From positions 1,265 through 40,202 of the forward strand of contig NZ_STGW01000002.1 of NCBI RefSeq assembly GCF_004912195.1: a stretch of 38,938 nucleotides of DNA, in the 5' to 3' direction. This document shows, in pieces, positions 1-9,096 of the stretch. Every line of letters starts with the position of its first letter. Positions within the stretch are counted from its first letter, which is position 1. Below the pieces are notes generated by a model that was given only the letters and a program-made list of their open reading frames with translations, had not been told where the DNA came from and ran no database searches. Made by a program: the position numbers and the translations under genes. The DNA is from Nocardioides caeni (GTDB lineage: Bacteria; Actinomycetota; Actinomycetes; Propionibacteriales; Nocardioidaceae).

Positions 1-10
1 TGGGGTGAAG

Positions 11-1252
11 TCAGCCCACGAGCCGCGCGTGCCAGGCGACGGCGCTGGCGTCGGTGAGCGAGGCGACCTGGTCGATGACGACGCGGTGCCGGGCATCGTC
101 GTCCGCGGCGGCGTACCAGTCGGCGGCACAGGCCTCGTCGAGCAGGTCGGCGCCACCCGAGACGAGGACCTCGACCAGCTCGGCCAGCAGCTCGCGCTGG
201 CGGACCTGCAGGGCCAGGCGCGAGGCGTCCTGCATGACGTAGTGAGCGGCGATGCCTTTGAGCACCGTGATCTCCGCCCAGGTGTCGGGCGGGATGACCA
301 GATCGGCGCCGTAGCGGACGAAGGGGCCCGCGCCAGTGGCGAAGGTCGCCTGCTGGACCGCTCCGCAGAAGCGACCGATGAGGTCGCTCGTGAGGTTCTT
401 GAGCGCGGCCAGACCGGCCCGCCGGCCGTCGTAGGAGCCCGTGGGCCAGCTGCCCACCGCCCGGAGCCGGTCGAGGACCTCGTCGAGCTCGGCGTCAGTG
501 GCGTCGGGGCGGTACCAGTCGCGCACCGTGTCCCAGACGGCCGGGGCGTCGAGACCGGTCAGGTCGATCTTGCCGGCGACGACGCCGTCCTCGACGTCGT
601 GGACGGAGTAGGCCACGTCGTCGGCCAGGTCCATCACCTGCGCCTCCATGCACCGCTTGCCCGCGGGAGCACCGGCCCGCAGCCAGGTGAAGGCGGGCAG
701 GTCATCGTCATAGACGCCGAACTTCCCGGCCGCCGCGGTCGGGGCTTCGAGGAGCGGCCACGGGTACTTCGTGCAGGCGTCGAGCGTGGCCCGGGTGAGG
801 TTCAGCCCGGCCGACTCCCCCGCCGGGTCTGCCGTCTTCGCCTCCAGCCGGGTCAGCAGCCGCAGGGTCTGGGCGTTGCCCTCGAACCCGCCGATGTCGG
901 CGGAGAGCTCCGCCAGCGCACGCTCCCCGTTGTGCCCGAACGGCGGGTGCCCGAGGTCGTGGGCCAGCGCCGCCGTCTCCGTGATGTCGGGGTGGGTGCC
1001 GAGGGCACGGGACAGGTCCCGCGCGATCTGGGCGACCTCGAGGCTGTGGGTCAGGCGGTTGCGGACGAAGTCGTCGCTCTGCGGGCCGACCACCTGGGTC
1101 TTCGCTGCAAGGCGCCGGAACGACGCGGCATGGACGACGCGGGCCCGGTCGCGCTCGAAGGGCAGGCGCTCGGGCGCATCCACCCGCTTCGGCGGCTCGG
1201 GCACGATGCGTTCGCGCGCGTGCTCGTCGTACTCCCGCTCGACCTGGTCCAC
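11..1252 (-). CDS. dgt: Deoxyguanosinetriphosphate triphosphohydrolase (dGTPase, HD domain)
   Basis: Predicted cytosolic hydrolase that converts dGTP to deoxyguanosine plus triphosphate, acting in dNTP pool control. The 413-residue length fits the family. The HD metal site is visible: His69 in RLTHS, His98-Asp99 in ALAHDLGHPPFGHNGE, and a distal Asp in the MDLADDVAYS segment near residue 210. The GTG start at 1252 has no Shine-Dalgarno sequence. Instead a TAGGGT hexamer lies exactly 7 nt upstream of the likely +1, which suggests a leaderless mRNA. It lies 24 nt downstream of the secreted M15-like gene on the same strand. In many actinobacteria dgt sits just before dnaG, which would be outside this window. 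The family is certain. The preferred substrate (dGTP alone or several dNTPs) cannot be told from sequence. Confidence 0.95.
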   Translation of the reverse strand: MDQVEREYDEHARERIVPEPPKRVDAPERLPFERDRARVVHAASFRRLAAKTQVVGPQSDDFVRNRLTHSLEVAQIARDLSRALGTHPDITETAALAHDLGHPPFGHNGERALAELSADIGGFEGNAQTLRLLTRLEAKTADPAGESAGLNLTRATLDACTKYPWPLLEAPTAAAGKFGVYDDDLPAFTWLRAGAPAGKRCMEAQVMDLADDVAYSVHDVEDGVVAGKIDLTGLDAPAVWDTVRDWYRPDATDAELDEVLDRLRAVGSWPTGSYDGRRAGLAALKNLTSDLIGRFCGAVQQATFATGAGPFVRYGADLVIPPDTWAEITVLKGIAAHYVMQDASRLALQVRQRELLAELVEVLVSGGADLLDEACAADWYAAADDDARHRVVIDQVASLTDASAVAWHARLVG

Positions 1253-1259
1253 CCGTGGG

Positions 1260-1265
1260 ACCCTA
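1260..1265 (-). promoter_or_regulatory. Candidate -10 element of a leaderless dgt transcript
   Basis: On the minus strand the hexamer reads TAGGGT (TANNNT type). Its 3' end is 7 nt from the GTG of dgt, so transcription would begin at or next to the start codon. No good -35 is evident, so the call rests on spacing and absence of a ribosome binding site. Confidence 0.35.
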
Positions 1266-1276
1266 TCGGCCGGCGC

Positions 1277-2128
1277 TCAGTAGGTCGTGACGTGCACGTG
1301 GTCGTAGTGGTTGGCCGTCGCGGAGCCGCGGTCGGACATGCCACGCCACCCCTCGCCGGAGCGCTCCACGGACCAGATCTGCTGCGAGTAGATCAGGTAG
1401 CTGACACCGAGTGCCTGGTAGTTGGCGCGGATGAACTCCGCGATCTCCCAGCCCCGGTCGCCGGAGACCATGATGTCGACCGCGATGCCCTGCGAGTGCT
1501 CACCGTCGCCACGGAACGTGCCGTAGGTGGTGATCTCGGGGAACGCGGCGCACACGGCGGCGTGGACCTTCTTGATGTTCTCGCTGACACCGGACGGCAC
1601 CGACGTGCCGTTGGTGCAGTCACCGCCGAGCGTCGGCGGCTTCTCGTCGGTGAGGTAGCCCTCGGTGACCCAGCGCGCCTTGCCGGCGACGACGATCTCG
1701 ACACGCTCGCCGAAGGAGCGGCCGGTGACGAGGACGCGCTCGCCGTCAGCGATCTCGCCGACCTTGCGGGCCTTGTCGCCCGGCGTGGTCCACAGGTTGA
1801 GCGCCTCGGTGGTCCAGCGCTTCTTCGTGGCGGACTCGACGGCCTTGGCCACGGCGTCCGGGGCCATCAGGTCGGAGAGCGGGCTGGTGACGGCCGCTCT
1901 GCGGCCACTACCTCCTCGCGAGAGGGTGACCCGGCTGCGGTCGCCGGCGTCGGCGACCGAACCGGCCGCCTTCGTCGCGTCGACCGCGAGGAGATCGGCC
2001 TCGGGGGCCGCTGAGTTCATGACGCCCGTCGACACGACAGCACTGGTGGCCAGTGCTGCCAGGGAGCCGGCCAGGAGGGCGGCTCGGGGGGTACGTCGCG
2101 CGGTTTCCCGCTTGTGGCTGGTGGCCAC
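1277..2128 (-). CDS. Secreted SH3-like / M15-type (ARB_07466-like) cell-wall protein
   Basis: 283-residue exported protein. A basic N-terminus and hydrophobic segment (about residues 15-40) form a signal peptide. A linker precedes an SH3b-like domain (about 105-160). The C-terminal domain (about 170-283) has the M15/VanY-like zinc pattern: His211 and Asp218 in HSQGIAVDI and His277/His279 in HYDHVHV. Members of this ARB_07466-like family are presumed peptidoglycan-associated, and D-Ala-D-Ala or endopeptidase activity is plausible but not proven. Two cysteines (171, 193) may form a disulfide outside the cell. The GTG start at 2128 is supported by an AAAGGA Shine-Dalgarno about 9 nt upstream. 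It lies 128 nt after dusB and 24 nt before dgt, so it is probably its own transcription unit. Confidence 0.85.
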   Translation of the reverse strand: MATSHKRETARRTPRAALLAGSLAALATSAVVSTGVMNSAAPEADLLAVDATKAAGSVADAGDRSRVTLSRGGSGRRAAVTSPLSDLMAPDAVAKAVESATKKRWTTEALNLWTTPGDKARKVGEIADGERVLVTGRSFGERVEIVVAGKARWVTEGYLTDEKPPTLGGDCTNGTSVPSGVSENIKKVHAAVCAAFPEITTYGTFRGDGEHSQGIAVDIMVSGDRGWEIAEFIRANYQALGVSYLIYSQQIWSVERSGEGWRGMSDRGSATANHYDHVHVTTY

Positions 2129-2256
2129 GGCGCTGATTCCTTTGCTGTCGCTGTCAGGGACGGAGGGCGCTAACTATTGCAAGCACCGACGTTCGAGTGA
2201 AACACATGCTCGAGCGTGCCGCCGAATCAGCACGTCGACAGGGTACGTGATACCGG

Positions 2257-3393
2257 TCACCCGCCGGTCGTCTCGGTCACCTCCTCCAGGATCCCCGCAC
2301 CGTCGGCGGCAAGACCGTCGGTGTCGTCGAGCCAACCCTCGGGCAGCACGACCTTGTGCCGCGGCGCACCCTGGCGGCCACGCGGAGCCCCCAGCTCGGT
2401 GGTGGGGAACGGCTCGTCGGGGTCGAGCTCGGCGAGCAGCCGGTCCAGCGCTGCAAGAGAGTCGACGAGACCGAGCGAGCGGCGGAGCTCTCCCCCGGCC
2501 CGGAAGCCCTTGAGGTACCAGGTGACGTGCTTGCGGAACTCCTTGCAGCCCCGCTCCTCGCCCATGTGCTGGCTCAGCAGCTCCGCGTGGCGACGCATCA
2601 TGGCGCCGACCTCGCCGAGCGTCGGCAGCGTCGCGACCTGCTCGCCCTCGAACGCGGCCGCGAGGTCACGGAAGAGCCAGGGCCGCCCGAGGCAGCCACG
2701 ACCGACCACGACGCCGGCGACACCGGTCTCCTCGACCATCCGGATCGCATCGGCGGCCTCCCAGATGTCGCCGTTGCCGAGGACGGGGATGTCCACGTGG
2801 TCGACCAGCGCGGCGATCGCCTCCCAATCGGCCTGCCCCGAGTAGGCCTGGGCGACGGTCCGGCCATGCAGCGCGATCGCTGCGCAGCCGGCGTCCTGGG
2901 CGATCCGCCCGGCGTCGAGGTAGGTGAGGTGGTCGTCGTCGAGTCCCTTGCGGGTCTTCATCGTCACCGGGACGTCGTACGGCGCCGCTGCGGCGACCGC
3001 CTCCTCGAGGATCCTCCCGAGCAGGTTGCGCTTCCACGGCAGCGCCCCGCCGCCACCCTTGCGGGTCACCTTGGGCACCGGGCAGCCGAAGTTGAGATCG
3101 ACGTGGGCGACACCGAACTCCTCGCACAGGATGCGCGTCGCCTTGCCGACGTAGACCGGGTCGGTGCCGTAGAGCTGCACCGAGCGCACGGTCTCCGCCT
3201 CGTCGAACACCAGCATCCGGCGGGTCGTCTCGTCACCCTCGACCAGCCCGCGACTGGTGATCATCTCGCAGACGTAGAGGCCGGCACCCTGCTCGGCGCA
3301 CAGCGTCCGGTAGGCCGCGTTGGTGATGCCCGCCATCGGCGCGAGCACGACCGGGGTCGGCACCTCGAGCGAGCCCAGGCTCAGCACCGTCAC
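2257..3393 (-). CDS. dusB: tRNA-dihydrouridine synthase (DusB-type)
   Basis: Flavin-dependent reduction of specific uridines in the tRNA D-loop to dihydrouridine. The FMN-binding TIM barrel begins with APMAGITNAAYR (about 18-29). The catalytic cysteine is Cys104 in NFGCP, followed by KVTRKGGGGALPW, then MKTRKG and GNGDIW near the phosphate-binding end. A helical C-terminal domain completes the expected length of 378 residues. The start is GTG at 3393 and overlaps the TGA of the upstream lipoprotein gene by 4 nt, which points to translational coupling in a glyS-lipoprotein-dusB operon. The C-terminal tail after about residue 325 is charged and variable, as is common in actinobacterial copies. 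Confidence 0.93.
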   Translation of the reverse strand: MTVLSLGSLEVPTPVVLAPMAGITNAAYRTLCAEQGAGLYVCEMITSRGLVEGDETTRRMLVFDEAETVRSVQLYGTDPVYVGKATRILCEEFGVAHVDLNFGCPVPKVTRKGGGGALPWKRNLLGRILEEAVAAAAPYDVPVTMKTRKGLDDDHLTYLDAGRIAQDAGCAAIALHGRTVAQAYSGQADWEAIAALVDHVDIPVLGNGDIWEAADAIRMVEETGVAGVVVGRGCLGRPWLFRDLAAAFEGEQVATLPTLGEVGAMMRRHAELLSQHMGEERGCKEFRKHVTWYLKGFRAGGELRRSLGLVDSLAALDRLLAELDPDEPFPTTELGAPRGRQGAPRHKVVLPEGWLDDTDGLAADGAGILEEVTETTGG

Positions 3394-4186
3394 GACGGTC
3401 CCGGGCTGGGCGACTGGCTGGTCGAGGGGCTGGTCGAGGGGCTGGTCGGTTCGCTGGCGGACCCGGTGGCCTCCGGGCTCTGGGAGCTGCTCGCCTTCGG
3501 GCCGCGGCTCGGGCGCGGCGTGCTGACGGGGCTGAGCTCACCGCTCCAGGTGAGCGGCTCTGCGCCGGCGGGTGGGACGAAGGAGACCGCGACGAGCTCG
3601 CGGTCCGGCGCGATGAAGTAGACTTGGCACAGCTCGGCGACCGTGTCGGTCGGGAAGGTCTCCGGCAGCACTCCGCCGGGGCAGGCGGCCAACTGCTCCG
3701 CCGTGTAGGAGTTGGGCGCCTCGAGCGTCGAGCCGTCGTCTGCCCAGAGCACGGAGTCGAGCCCACGGCCCCCGGGGTCGCGGGTGCCGAGGTTGGTGAC
3801 GGTCAAACGGACGAAGTAGGGCGTGCGGGCCGCGGTCGTCGCGTCGATGTCCCATCCCGGGAAGGACTCCTGGAACGACGTCCGCTCGATCCGGTCGACC
3901 GAGACGCCCAGCACGATCGCATCACCGTTCTGGTCGATCCGGAAGGCGATGACGCCCTCGTCGCCGAGCTGCAGCGCCGTGCCGGGCTCGGTGAGCGTCA
4001 CGCCTGCGGGCACGGGCAGGTAGCTCCCGGGAGCCGCCGAGGACTCGACGGCGTCCGGGGTCGGCGTCGCGGACGTCGTGTCCTTGCTGCCCTTGCTGTC
4101 CTTGTCCTCGTCTCCGGACCCGCAGGCCGCGGCCGTGGCAGCCACGCACAGCGCGGTCGCCACCGCCGCGAGGCGGGCCCGGACGG

Positions 4187-4193
<7 letters not shown>
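3390..4193 (-). CDS. Putative lipoprotein of unknown function between glyS and dusB
   Basis: 267 residues. The N-terminus is a lipoprotein signal ([10 protein letters not shown], hydrophobic core, lipobox TAAAC) with the modified cysteine at position 24. An acidic Ser/Thr/Lys linker (25-55) follows. The folded part (about 60-225) contains stretches such as [20 protein letters not shown] and [11 protein letters not shown] that look like the beta-sandwich of DUF4352-type extracellular proteins; that resemblance is weak. A low-complexity Ser/Pro/Thr tail ends the protein (about 230-267). It overlaps glyS by 7 nt at its start and dusB by 4 nt at its end, so it is probably co-translated with two tRNA-related enzymes although it would act outside the membrane. 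No function is assigned. Confidence 0.8.
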
Positions 4194-5584
<1,391 letters not shown>

Positions 5585-5605
5585 GGTGATTCCTTCTATG
5601 GGTGA

Positions 5606-5624
5606 GCCCGGCTGGCTGCCGGGC
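5606..5624 (-). terminator. Small perfect hairpin between the monooxygenase-like gene and glyS
   Basis: GCCCGGC and GCCGGGC form a perfect 7-bp stem around a 5-nt loop. It is 41 nt past the stop of the upstream gene and just ahead of glyS, with no T-tract. It could terminate the upstream transcript or sit in the glyS leader. Confidence 0.4.
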
Positions 5625-5665
5625 GGGCTGTGCGGTCGCGGAGCGACGGCCCCGGTAGCAACGGC

Positions 5666-5983
5666 CTAGGTTACGCGAGGCTCGGCGACGTTGAGCACGC
5701 TATCGGGCTCGACCAGCTCGTAGGCGCTGGGCTCGTCGAGCGCGCTGATCATCAGCGGGAGCCCGTGCAGCTTGAAGTCGTAGGTCGACAGGGCCCGGCG
5801 GTAGGCCCCGGTGCTCTCCCAGCGCGTGGTCAGCACCCACAGGTCGGGGTCGTCGAGGTTGCGGCCGACGTGGCCCTCGACGTAGCCCGTCGAGCCGGCC
5901 AGCAGGTCGTGCACGACCCGAAGGTCGGCGCGCAGGTCCCGCGGGTCGCCCGCGGGGGCACGGAAGCGGTTGACGACGAGCAC
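5666..5983 (-). CDS. Antibiotic biosynthesis monooxygenase (ABM)-like small protein
   Basis: 105 residues, the usual size of a dimeric alpha+beta ferredoxin-like ABM domain. The pattern starts with MLVVNRF on the first beta strand, then a helix with LVVHDLLAGSTGYVEG, the strand DLWVLTTRWES typical of the family, and the closing YDFKLHG segment. Members include quinol monooxygenases and haem-degrading IsdG-like enzymes as well as many uncharacterised proteins, so the substrate is unknown. The start is GTG at 5983. TAGAGT at 5990-5995 on the same strand is spaced for leaderless transcription. The gene is divergent from the zinc importer operon, with 68 bp between start codons. Confidence 0.75.
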   Translation of the reverse strand: MLVVNRFRAPAGDPRDLRADLRVVHDLLAGSTGYVEGHVGRNLDDPDLWVLTTRWESTGAYRRALSTYDFKLHGLPLMISALDEPSAYELVEPDSVLNVAEPRVT

Positions 5984-5989
5984 GCCCGC

Positions 5990-5995
5990 ACTCTA
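5990..5995 (-). promoter_or_regulatory. Candidate -10 of a leaderless transcript for the ABM-like gene
   Basis: The minus strand reads TAGAGT, ending 7 nt before the GTG at 5983. There is no Shine-Dalgarno and no convincing -35. It lies back to back with the zinc importer promoter. Confidence 0.35.
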
Positions 5996-6015
5996 CGCAG
6001 GCCGTGTCCGACGAT

Positions 6016-6044
6016 TTGACCTCCCGCGTCGCTCGAATGAGAAT
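6016..6044 (+). promoter_or_regulatory. Predicted promoter of the zinc importer operon
   Basis: TTGACC (6016-6021) and GAGAAT (6039-6044) are separated by exactly 17 nt. The expected transcription start falls at about 6051-6052, which is the A of the ATG at 6052. This suggests a leaderless mRNA. The -10 lies inside the Zur-like palindrome. Confidence 0.55.
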
Positions 6045-6053
6045 GATTCTCAT
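6037..6053. promoter_or_regulatory. Zur-like operator (perfect 8-1-8 palindrome)
   Basis: ATGAGAAT-G-ATTCTCAT is a perfect inverted repeat centred on 6045. It resembles the TGANAATNATTNTCA boxes bound by the Fur-family zinc regulator Zur in actinobacteria. It overlaps the predicted -10 and the ATG of the substrate-binding protein gene, where a bound repressor would block transcription. The regulator gene is not in this window. Another Fur-family member could bind such a site, but the adjacent cation importer favours Zur. Confidence 0.8.
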
Positions 6054-7038
6054 GCGCTTGATCCCCGGACTCGCCCTCGTCAGCTGCGTCGCCCTGCTCG
6101 GAACGGGGTGCTCCGCCTTCAGCGACAGCGCCTCCGACGACGGCGAGGTCACCGTCGCTGCCGCCTTCTACCCCCTGGCGTGGGTCACCGAGCGGGTCAG
6201 CGAGGACACCGGCACCACTGTCGAGCTGCTGACGCAGCCGGGCGGCGAGGCCCACGACCTCGAGCTCGGTGTGCAGGAGACCGCCATCGTCAGTGGGGCC
6301 GACCTCGTCGTGCTGCAGGCCGACTTCCAGCCGGCGGTCGACGACACCGTGGAGCAGAACGCCACCGGCGTCGTGCTCGACGTCAGCGACGCCGCCGACC
6401 TCCTCGCCGTGGAGGAATCGGCCGAGAACCACGAGGAGTACGCCGGGGAGACCGAGGAGGAGCACGCCGAGCACGCCGACGAGGAGGGCCACGACGAGCA
6501 CGGCCACGATCACGACCACGGCGACGCGGACCCCCACTTCTGGCTGGACCCGCTGCGCGTGGCCGACGTGGCCGACACCGTCGCAGACCAGCTGGCCGAC
6601 GTCGACCCGGACCAGGCCGACACCTATCGCGGCAACGCCGACGACCTGCGCACCGAGCTCGAGGCACTCGACGACACGTGGGCGACTGGCCTGGCCTCGT
6701 GCGAGCGTGACACGATCGTGGTGTCCCACGACGCCTTCGGCTACCTGGAGAAGTACGGTCTCCACGTGGCCTCCATCGTCGGACTGTCCCCCGACGCCGA
6801 GCCCACGCCCGCCGCCCTGGGGGAGCTGCAGGAGCTGATCGAGACCGAAGGGATCACCACCGTGTTCAGTGAGCCCCTCAAGCCCGCCCTGGGCGAGAAC
6901 CTCGCTGCCGACCTCGGCCTGAGCACCGCGACCCTCGACCCGCTCGAGGGCCTCGCCGATGCGAACTCGGACGACGACTACCTCAGCATCATGAACGCCA
7001 ACCTCGCCGCGATCCGCACCGCACTCGACTGCTCATGA
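6052..7038 (+). CDS. znuA: Zinc/manganese ABC transporter substrate-binding lipoprotein (ZnuA-like)
   Basis: Captures Zn2+ (or Mn2+) outside the membrane for the two following gene products. I chose ATG 6052 over GTG 6004 because it gives a clean lipoprotein signal with Cys20 (LLGTGC) and coincides with the predicted transcription start; the protein is then 328 residues. The TroA/ZnuA fold shows the usual metal ligands: His in GGEAHDLEL, His in DPHFWLDP, His in VSHDAFGYL, and Glu in FSEPLKP. A long Asp/Glu/His-rich loop (about residues 122-161) lies just before DPHFWLDP. This is the zinc-type loop of ZnuA proteins and argues for zinc over manganese. The stop overlaps the next start (ATGA). 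Confidence 0.9.
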   Translation: MRLIPGLALVSCVALLGTGCSAFSDSASDDGEVTVAAAFYPLAWVTERVSEDTGTTVELLTQPGGEAHDLELGVQETAIVSGADLVVLQADFQPAVDDTVEQNATGVVLDVSDAADLLAVEESAENHEEYAGETEEEHAEHADEEGHDEHGHDHDHGDADPHFWLDPLRVADVADTVADQLADVDPDQADTYRGNADDLRTELEALDDTWATGLASCERDTIVVSHDAFGYLEKYGLHVASIVGLSPDAEPTPAALGELQELIETEGITTVFSEPLKPALGENLAADLGLSTATLDPLEGLADANSDDDYLSIMNANLAAIRTALDCS

Positions 7039-7877
7039 CCACACCGCAGCCGGGCACGGCCGTCTCGATGCGGGGAGGCAACGTCTCCCTCGGCGGCCGA
7101 CCCGTGCTGCGTGGCATCGACGTCGAGGTCGGCCACGGCGCCTTCCTCGCCCTGATGGGCGCCAACGGCTCGGGGAAGTCCACGCTCGTCCGCGCCCTCG
7201 TCGGCCTCAACGCCCTCACCGCGGGTGAGGTGCGGCTCTTCGGCACGCCGCTCGCGTCGTACGACGCCTGGGAGCGGATCGGCTTCGTCCCTCAGCGCGC
7301 CACCGCGACCTCCGGCGTACCCGCGTCGGTGTGGGAGGTCGTGGCAGCGGGCCGGCTGACCCGCCGACGTCTCCTGCGGCCGCTGTCGCGGACCGACCGC
7401 GCGGCGATCGACGAAGCCCTCGAGGTCGTGGGGCTCGCCGACCGCCGGCGTGACGCCGTCAGCAACCTGTCGGGCGGGCAGCAGCAGCGCGTCCTCATCG
7501 CACGTGCGCTGGCCGGACAGCCGGAGCTCTTCTTCCTCGACGAGCCGACCGCCGGCGTCGACCTGCCCAACCAGCAGGTGCTCGCCGACACGCTCGCGCT
7601 CCTCAAGGAACGAGGGGCGACCATCGTCCTCGTCGCCCACGAGCTCGGCCCGCTGGCGCCGCTGGTCGACCGGGCAGTGGTGCTGCGCGACGGCCGCGTC
7701 GCCTACGACGGCCCGGCACTGCGCGACCACGAGGTCCACCAGCCGTGGTTCGCGGAGACCCACACGCACCACCACCATCACGAGCCGCACCACACGGCCC
7801 CGGGCACGGCGCCCGTGCAGGTCGACCACGTCCCCCACGTCGCCTCGCCGATCGACCGCAACGGAGGCGCCCGGTGA
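7035..7877 (+). CDS. znuC: Zinc/manganese ABC transporter ATP-binding protein (ZnuC-like)
   Basis: 280-residue cytosolic ATPase powering metal import. Walker A is GANGSGKST, the signature is LSGGQQQR, Walker B is LFFLDEPTAGVD, and the switch histidine is in LVAHELG. The protein ends with a histidine-rich tail around residues 239-250 (ETHTHHHHHEPHH), outside the nucleotide-binding fold. Its ATG overlaps the substrate-binding gene stop by 4 nt, and its own stop overlaps the GTG of the permease gene by 3 nt. One coupled operon is therefore expected, controlled by the Zur-like site at 6037-6053. Confidence 0.93.
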   Translation: MTTPQPGTAVSMRGGNVSLGGRPVLRGIDVEVGHGAFLALMGANGSGKSTLVRALVGLNALTAGEVRLFGTPLASYDAWERIGFVPQRATATSGVPASVWEVVAAGRLTRRRLLRPLSRTDRAAIDEALEVVGLADRRRDAVSNLSGGQQQRVLIARALAGQPELFFLDEPTAGVDLPNQQVLADTLALLKERGATIVLVAHELGPLAPLVDRAVVLRDGRVAYDGPALRDHEVHQPWFAETHTHHHHHEPHHTAPGTAPVQVDHVPHVASPIDRNGGAR

Positions 7878-8878
7878 GTCCCGCGGAGCTCTTCGCCCAA
7901 CCCTTCATGCAGCGGGCCCTCATCGCCGCGCTGCTGACCGGGCTGGCCGCGCCCGCCATCGGGACCTTCCTGGTCCAGCGCCGGCTCGCGCTGATGGGCG
8001 ACGGCATCGGCCACGTCGCCGTCACCGGCGTCGCCCTCGGACTGGCGACGGGCGCCTCGCCGCTGTGGATGGCCGTCCTCGTCGCCGTCGTCGGCGCGGT
8101 GCTGATCGAGGTCATCCGCGAACGCGGCCAGACCAACGGCGACGTCGCCCTGGCGCTGCTGTTCTACGGCGGTCTCGCCGGCGGCATCTTCATCAGTGGG
8201 CTGTCCGGCGCGAGCGGCGCCGCCCTCAACCGCTACCTCTTCGGGTCGCTGACCACGATCTCCCCCCAGGACGTACTGGTCACGATGGTGCTGGCCATCG
8301 CTGTCGTCGGCCTCTGCGTCGGCCTCGCGCCGCAGCTGTTCGCTGTCGCCCAGGACCAGGAGTTCGCCCGCGTCGCGGGCCTGCGGGTCCGGTTCTACAA
8401 CGTGCTGGTCGCCGTCCTCGCCGCCGTGAGCGTCACGGTCGCCATGCGCACCGTCGGCCTCCTGCTGGTCTCGGCGCTGATGGTCGTGCCCGTCGCGACC
8501 TCGCAGCAGCTGACCCGGTCGTTCCGCACGACGCTCGCCGCCGCCATGGGCCTCGGCGTCCTGGCGTCGGTCGGAGGCCTCGTGGTGGCCACGCTGGCGT
8601 CGTACCGAGCCACGGTGGCGCCCGGCCCGACGATCGTGCTCCTTGCGCTCGGCTGCTATGTCATCGCGTGGCCGATCGGGGGCTGGCTGCGGCACCGCGC
8701 GCGCCTGCGCGAGCCGTTCGCCGAGGGACAGCCCGACCTGCACGAGCGGACCGGCGAGCACCCCCACGACCACGGCCCCGGCTGCGGACACCTGGCCGTG
8801 CCCCACGACGACCACGTCGACTACGTCCACGACGGCCACCGGCACGCTGCCCACGGCGCCCACTACGACGAGCACTGA
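7874..8878 (+). CDS. znuB: Zinc/manganese ABC transporter permease (ZnuB-like)
   Basis: Integral membrane channel subunit of the importer, ABC-3 family. GTG 7874 is preferred because it overlaps the ATPase gene stop (GTGA) and gives SPAELFAQPFMQRALIAALL, a normal family N-terminus; the product is 334 residues. Eight or nine hydrophobic segments run through about residue 270, including the family-typical LMGDGIGHVAVTGVALG. The C-terminal 60 residues are cytoplasmic and very rich in His and Asp (HPHDHGPGCGH, DDHVDYVHDGHRH), which could bind zinc at the inner face. The operon ends here; a stem-loop lies downstream at 9011-9037. Confidence 0.9.
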   Translation: MSPAELFAQPFMQRALIAALLTGLAAPAIGTFLVQRRLALMGDGIGHVAVTGVALGLATGASPLWMAVLVAVVGAVLIEVIRERGQTNGDVALALLFYGGLAGGIFISGLSGASGAALNRYLFGSLTTISPQDVLVTMVLAIAVVGLCVGLAPQLFAVAQDQEFARVAGLRVRFYNVLVAVLAAVSVTVAMRTVGLLLVSALMVVPVATSQQLTRSFRTTLAAAMGLGVLASVGGLVVATLASYRATVAPGPTIVLLALGCYVIAWPIGGWLRHRARLREPFAEGQPDLHERTGEHPHDHGPGCGHLAVPHDDHVDYVHDGHRHAAHGAHYDEH

Positions 8879-8964
8879 GTTGAACTGCGCGAGCGCGTCG
8901 TCGCTCCGCTCCGCCGCGCTGCTGCGCCACGTTGACTGACGCAGGACCCACCCCCGCTCCCCGT

Positions 8965-9000
8965 TGGTCGAGGAGGCCGGCCGCGGCCGCCTCGAGACCA
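8965..9000. repeat. Palindromic intergenic element, copy 1
   Basis: Outer arms TGGTCGAGG and CCTCGAGACCA flank a GC-rich palindromic core (GGCCGGCCGCGGCC). It shares end sequences with the copy at 9050-9086 but in the opposite orientation. It resembles the dispersed GGTCGTCGAGG...CTCGAGACC repeats I associate with Nocardioides chromosomes; that association is from memory. Confidence 0.6.
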
Positions 9001-9010
9001 CCGCAACCCC

Positions 9011-9037
9011 TGCACCGGACCGGACAGGTCCGGCGCA
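9011..9037. terminator. Stem-loop between convergent genes
   Basis: TGCACCGGACC and GGTCCGGCGCA pair at 10 of 11 positions around a GGACA loop. It lies between the end of the zinc permease gene and the end of the nonapeptide-repeat gene, so it could act as a bidirectional terminator. There is no T-tract on either side. Confidence 0.45.
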
Positions 9038-9049
9038 GGAGGCACCGGC

Positions 9050-9086
9050 GTCTCGAGACGCTTGCTGCGCAAGCTCCTCGACGACC
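9050..9086. repeat. Palindromic intergenic element, copy 2 (inverted)
   Basis: Begins GTCTCGAGACGC and ends CTCCTCGACGACC, with an inner hairpin GCTTGC-TGC-GCAAGC at 9060-9074. It is the reverse-oriented partner of the element at 8965-9000. It ends 10 nt from the stop of the next gene and may help to end its transcript. Confidence 0.6.
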
Positions 9087-9096
9087 GGGGGCTGCG

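Noticed and set aside
5..2014. Long plus-strand open reading frame (669 codons) opposite dgt and the secreted M15-like gene
   Set aside because: Antisense shadow from high GC; low-complexity Val/Gly/Arg translation, and it spans two clear minus-strand genes.
2129..2256. Cyclic-di-AMP riboswitch or other leader RNA before the secreted M15-like gene
   Set aside because: Such riboswitches precede related wall hydrolases, but this 128-nt gap is too short and shows no matching stems. Only a small GCTCGAGC dyad near 2207-2220 was seen.
6004..7038. Upstream GTG 6004 as start of the zinc-binding protein
   Set aside because: It would place charged residues before the lipoprotein signal and translate through the Zur-like operator and -10.
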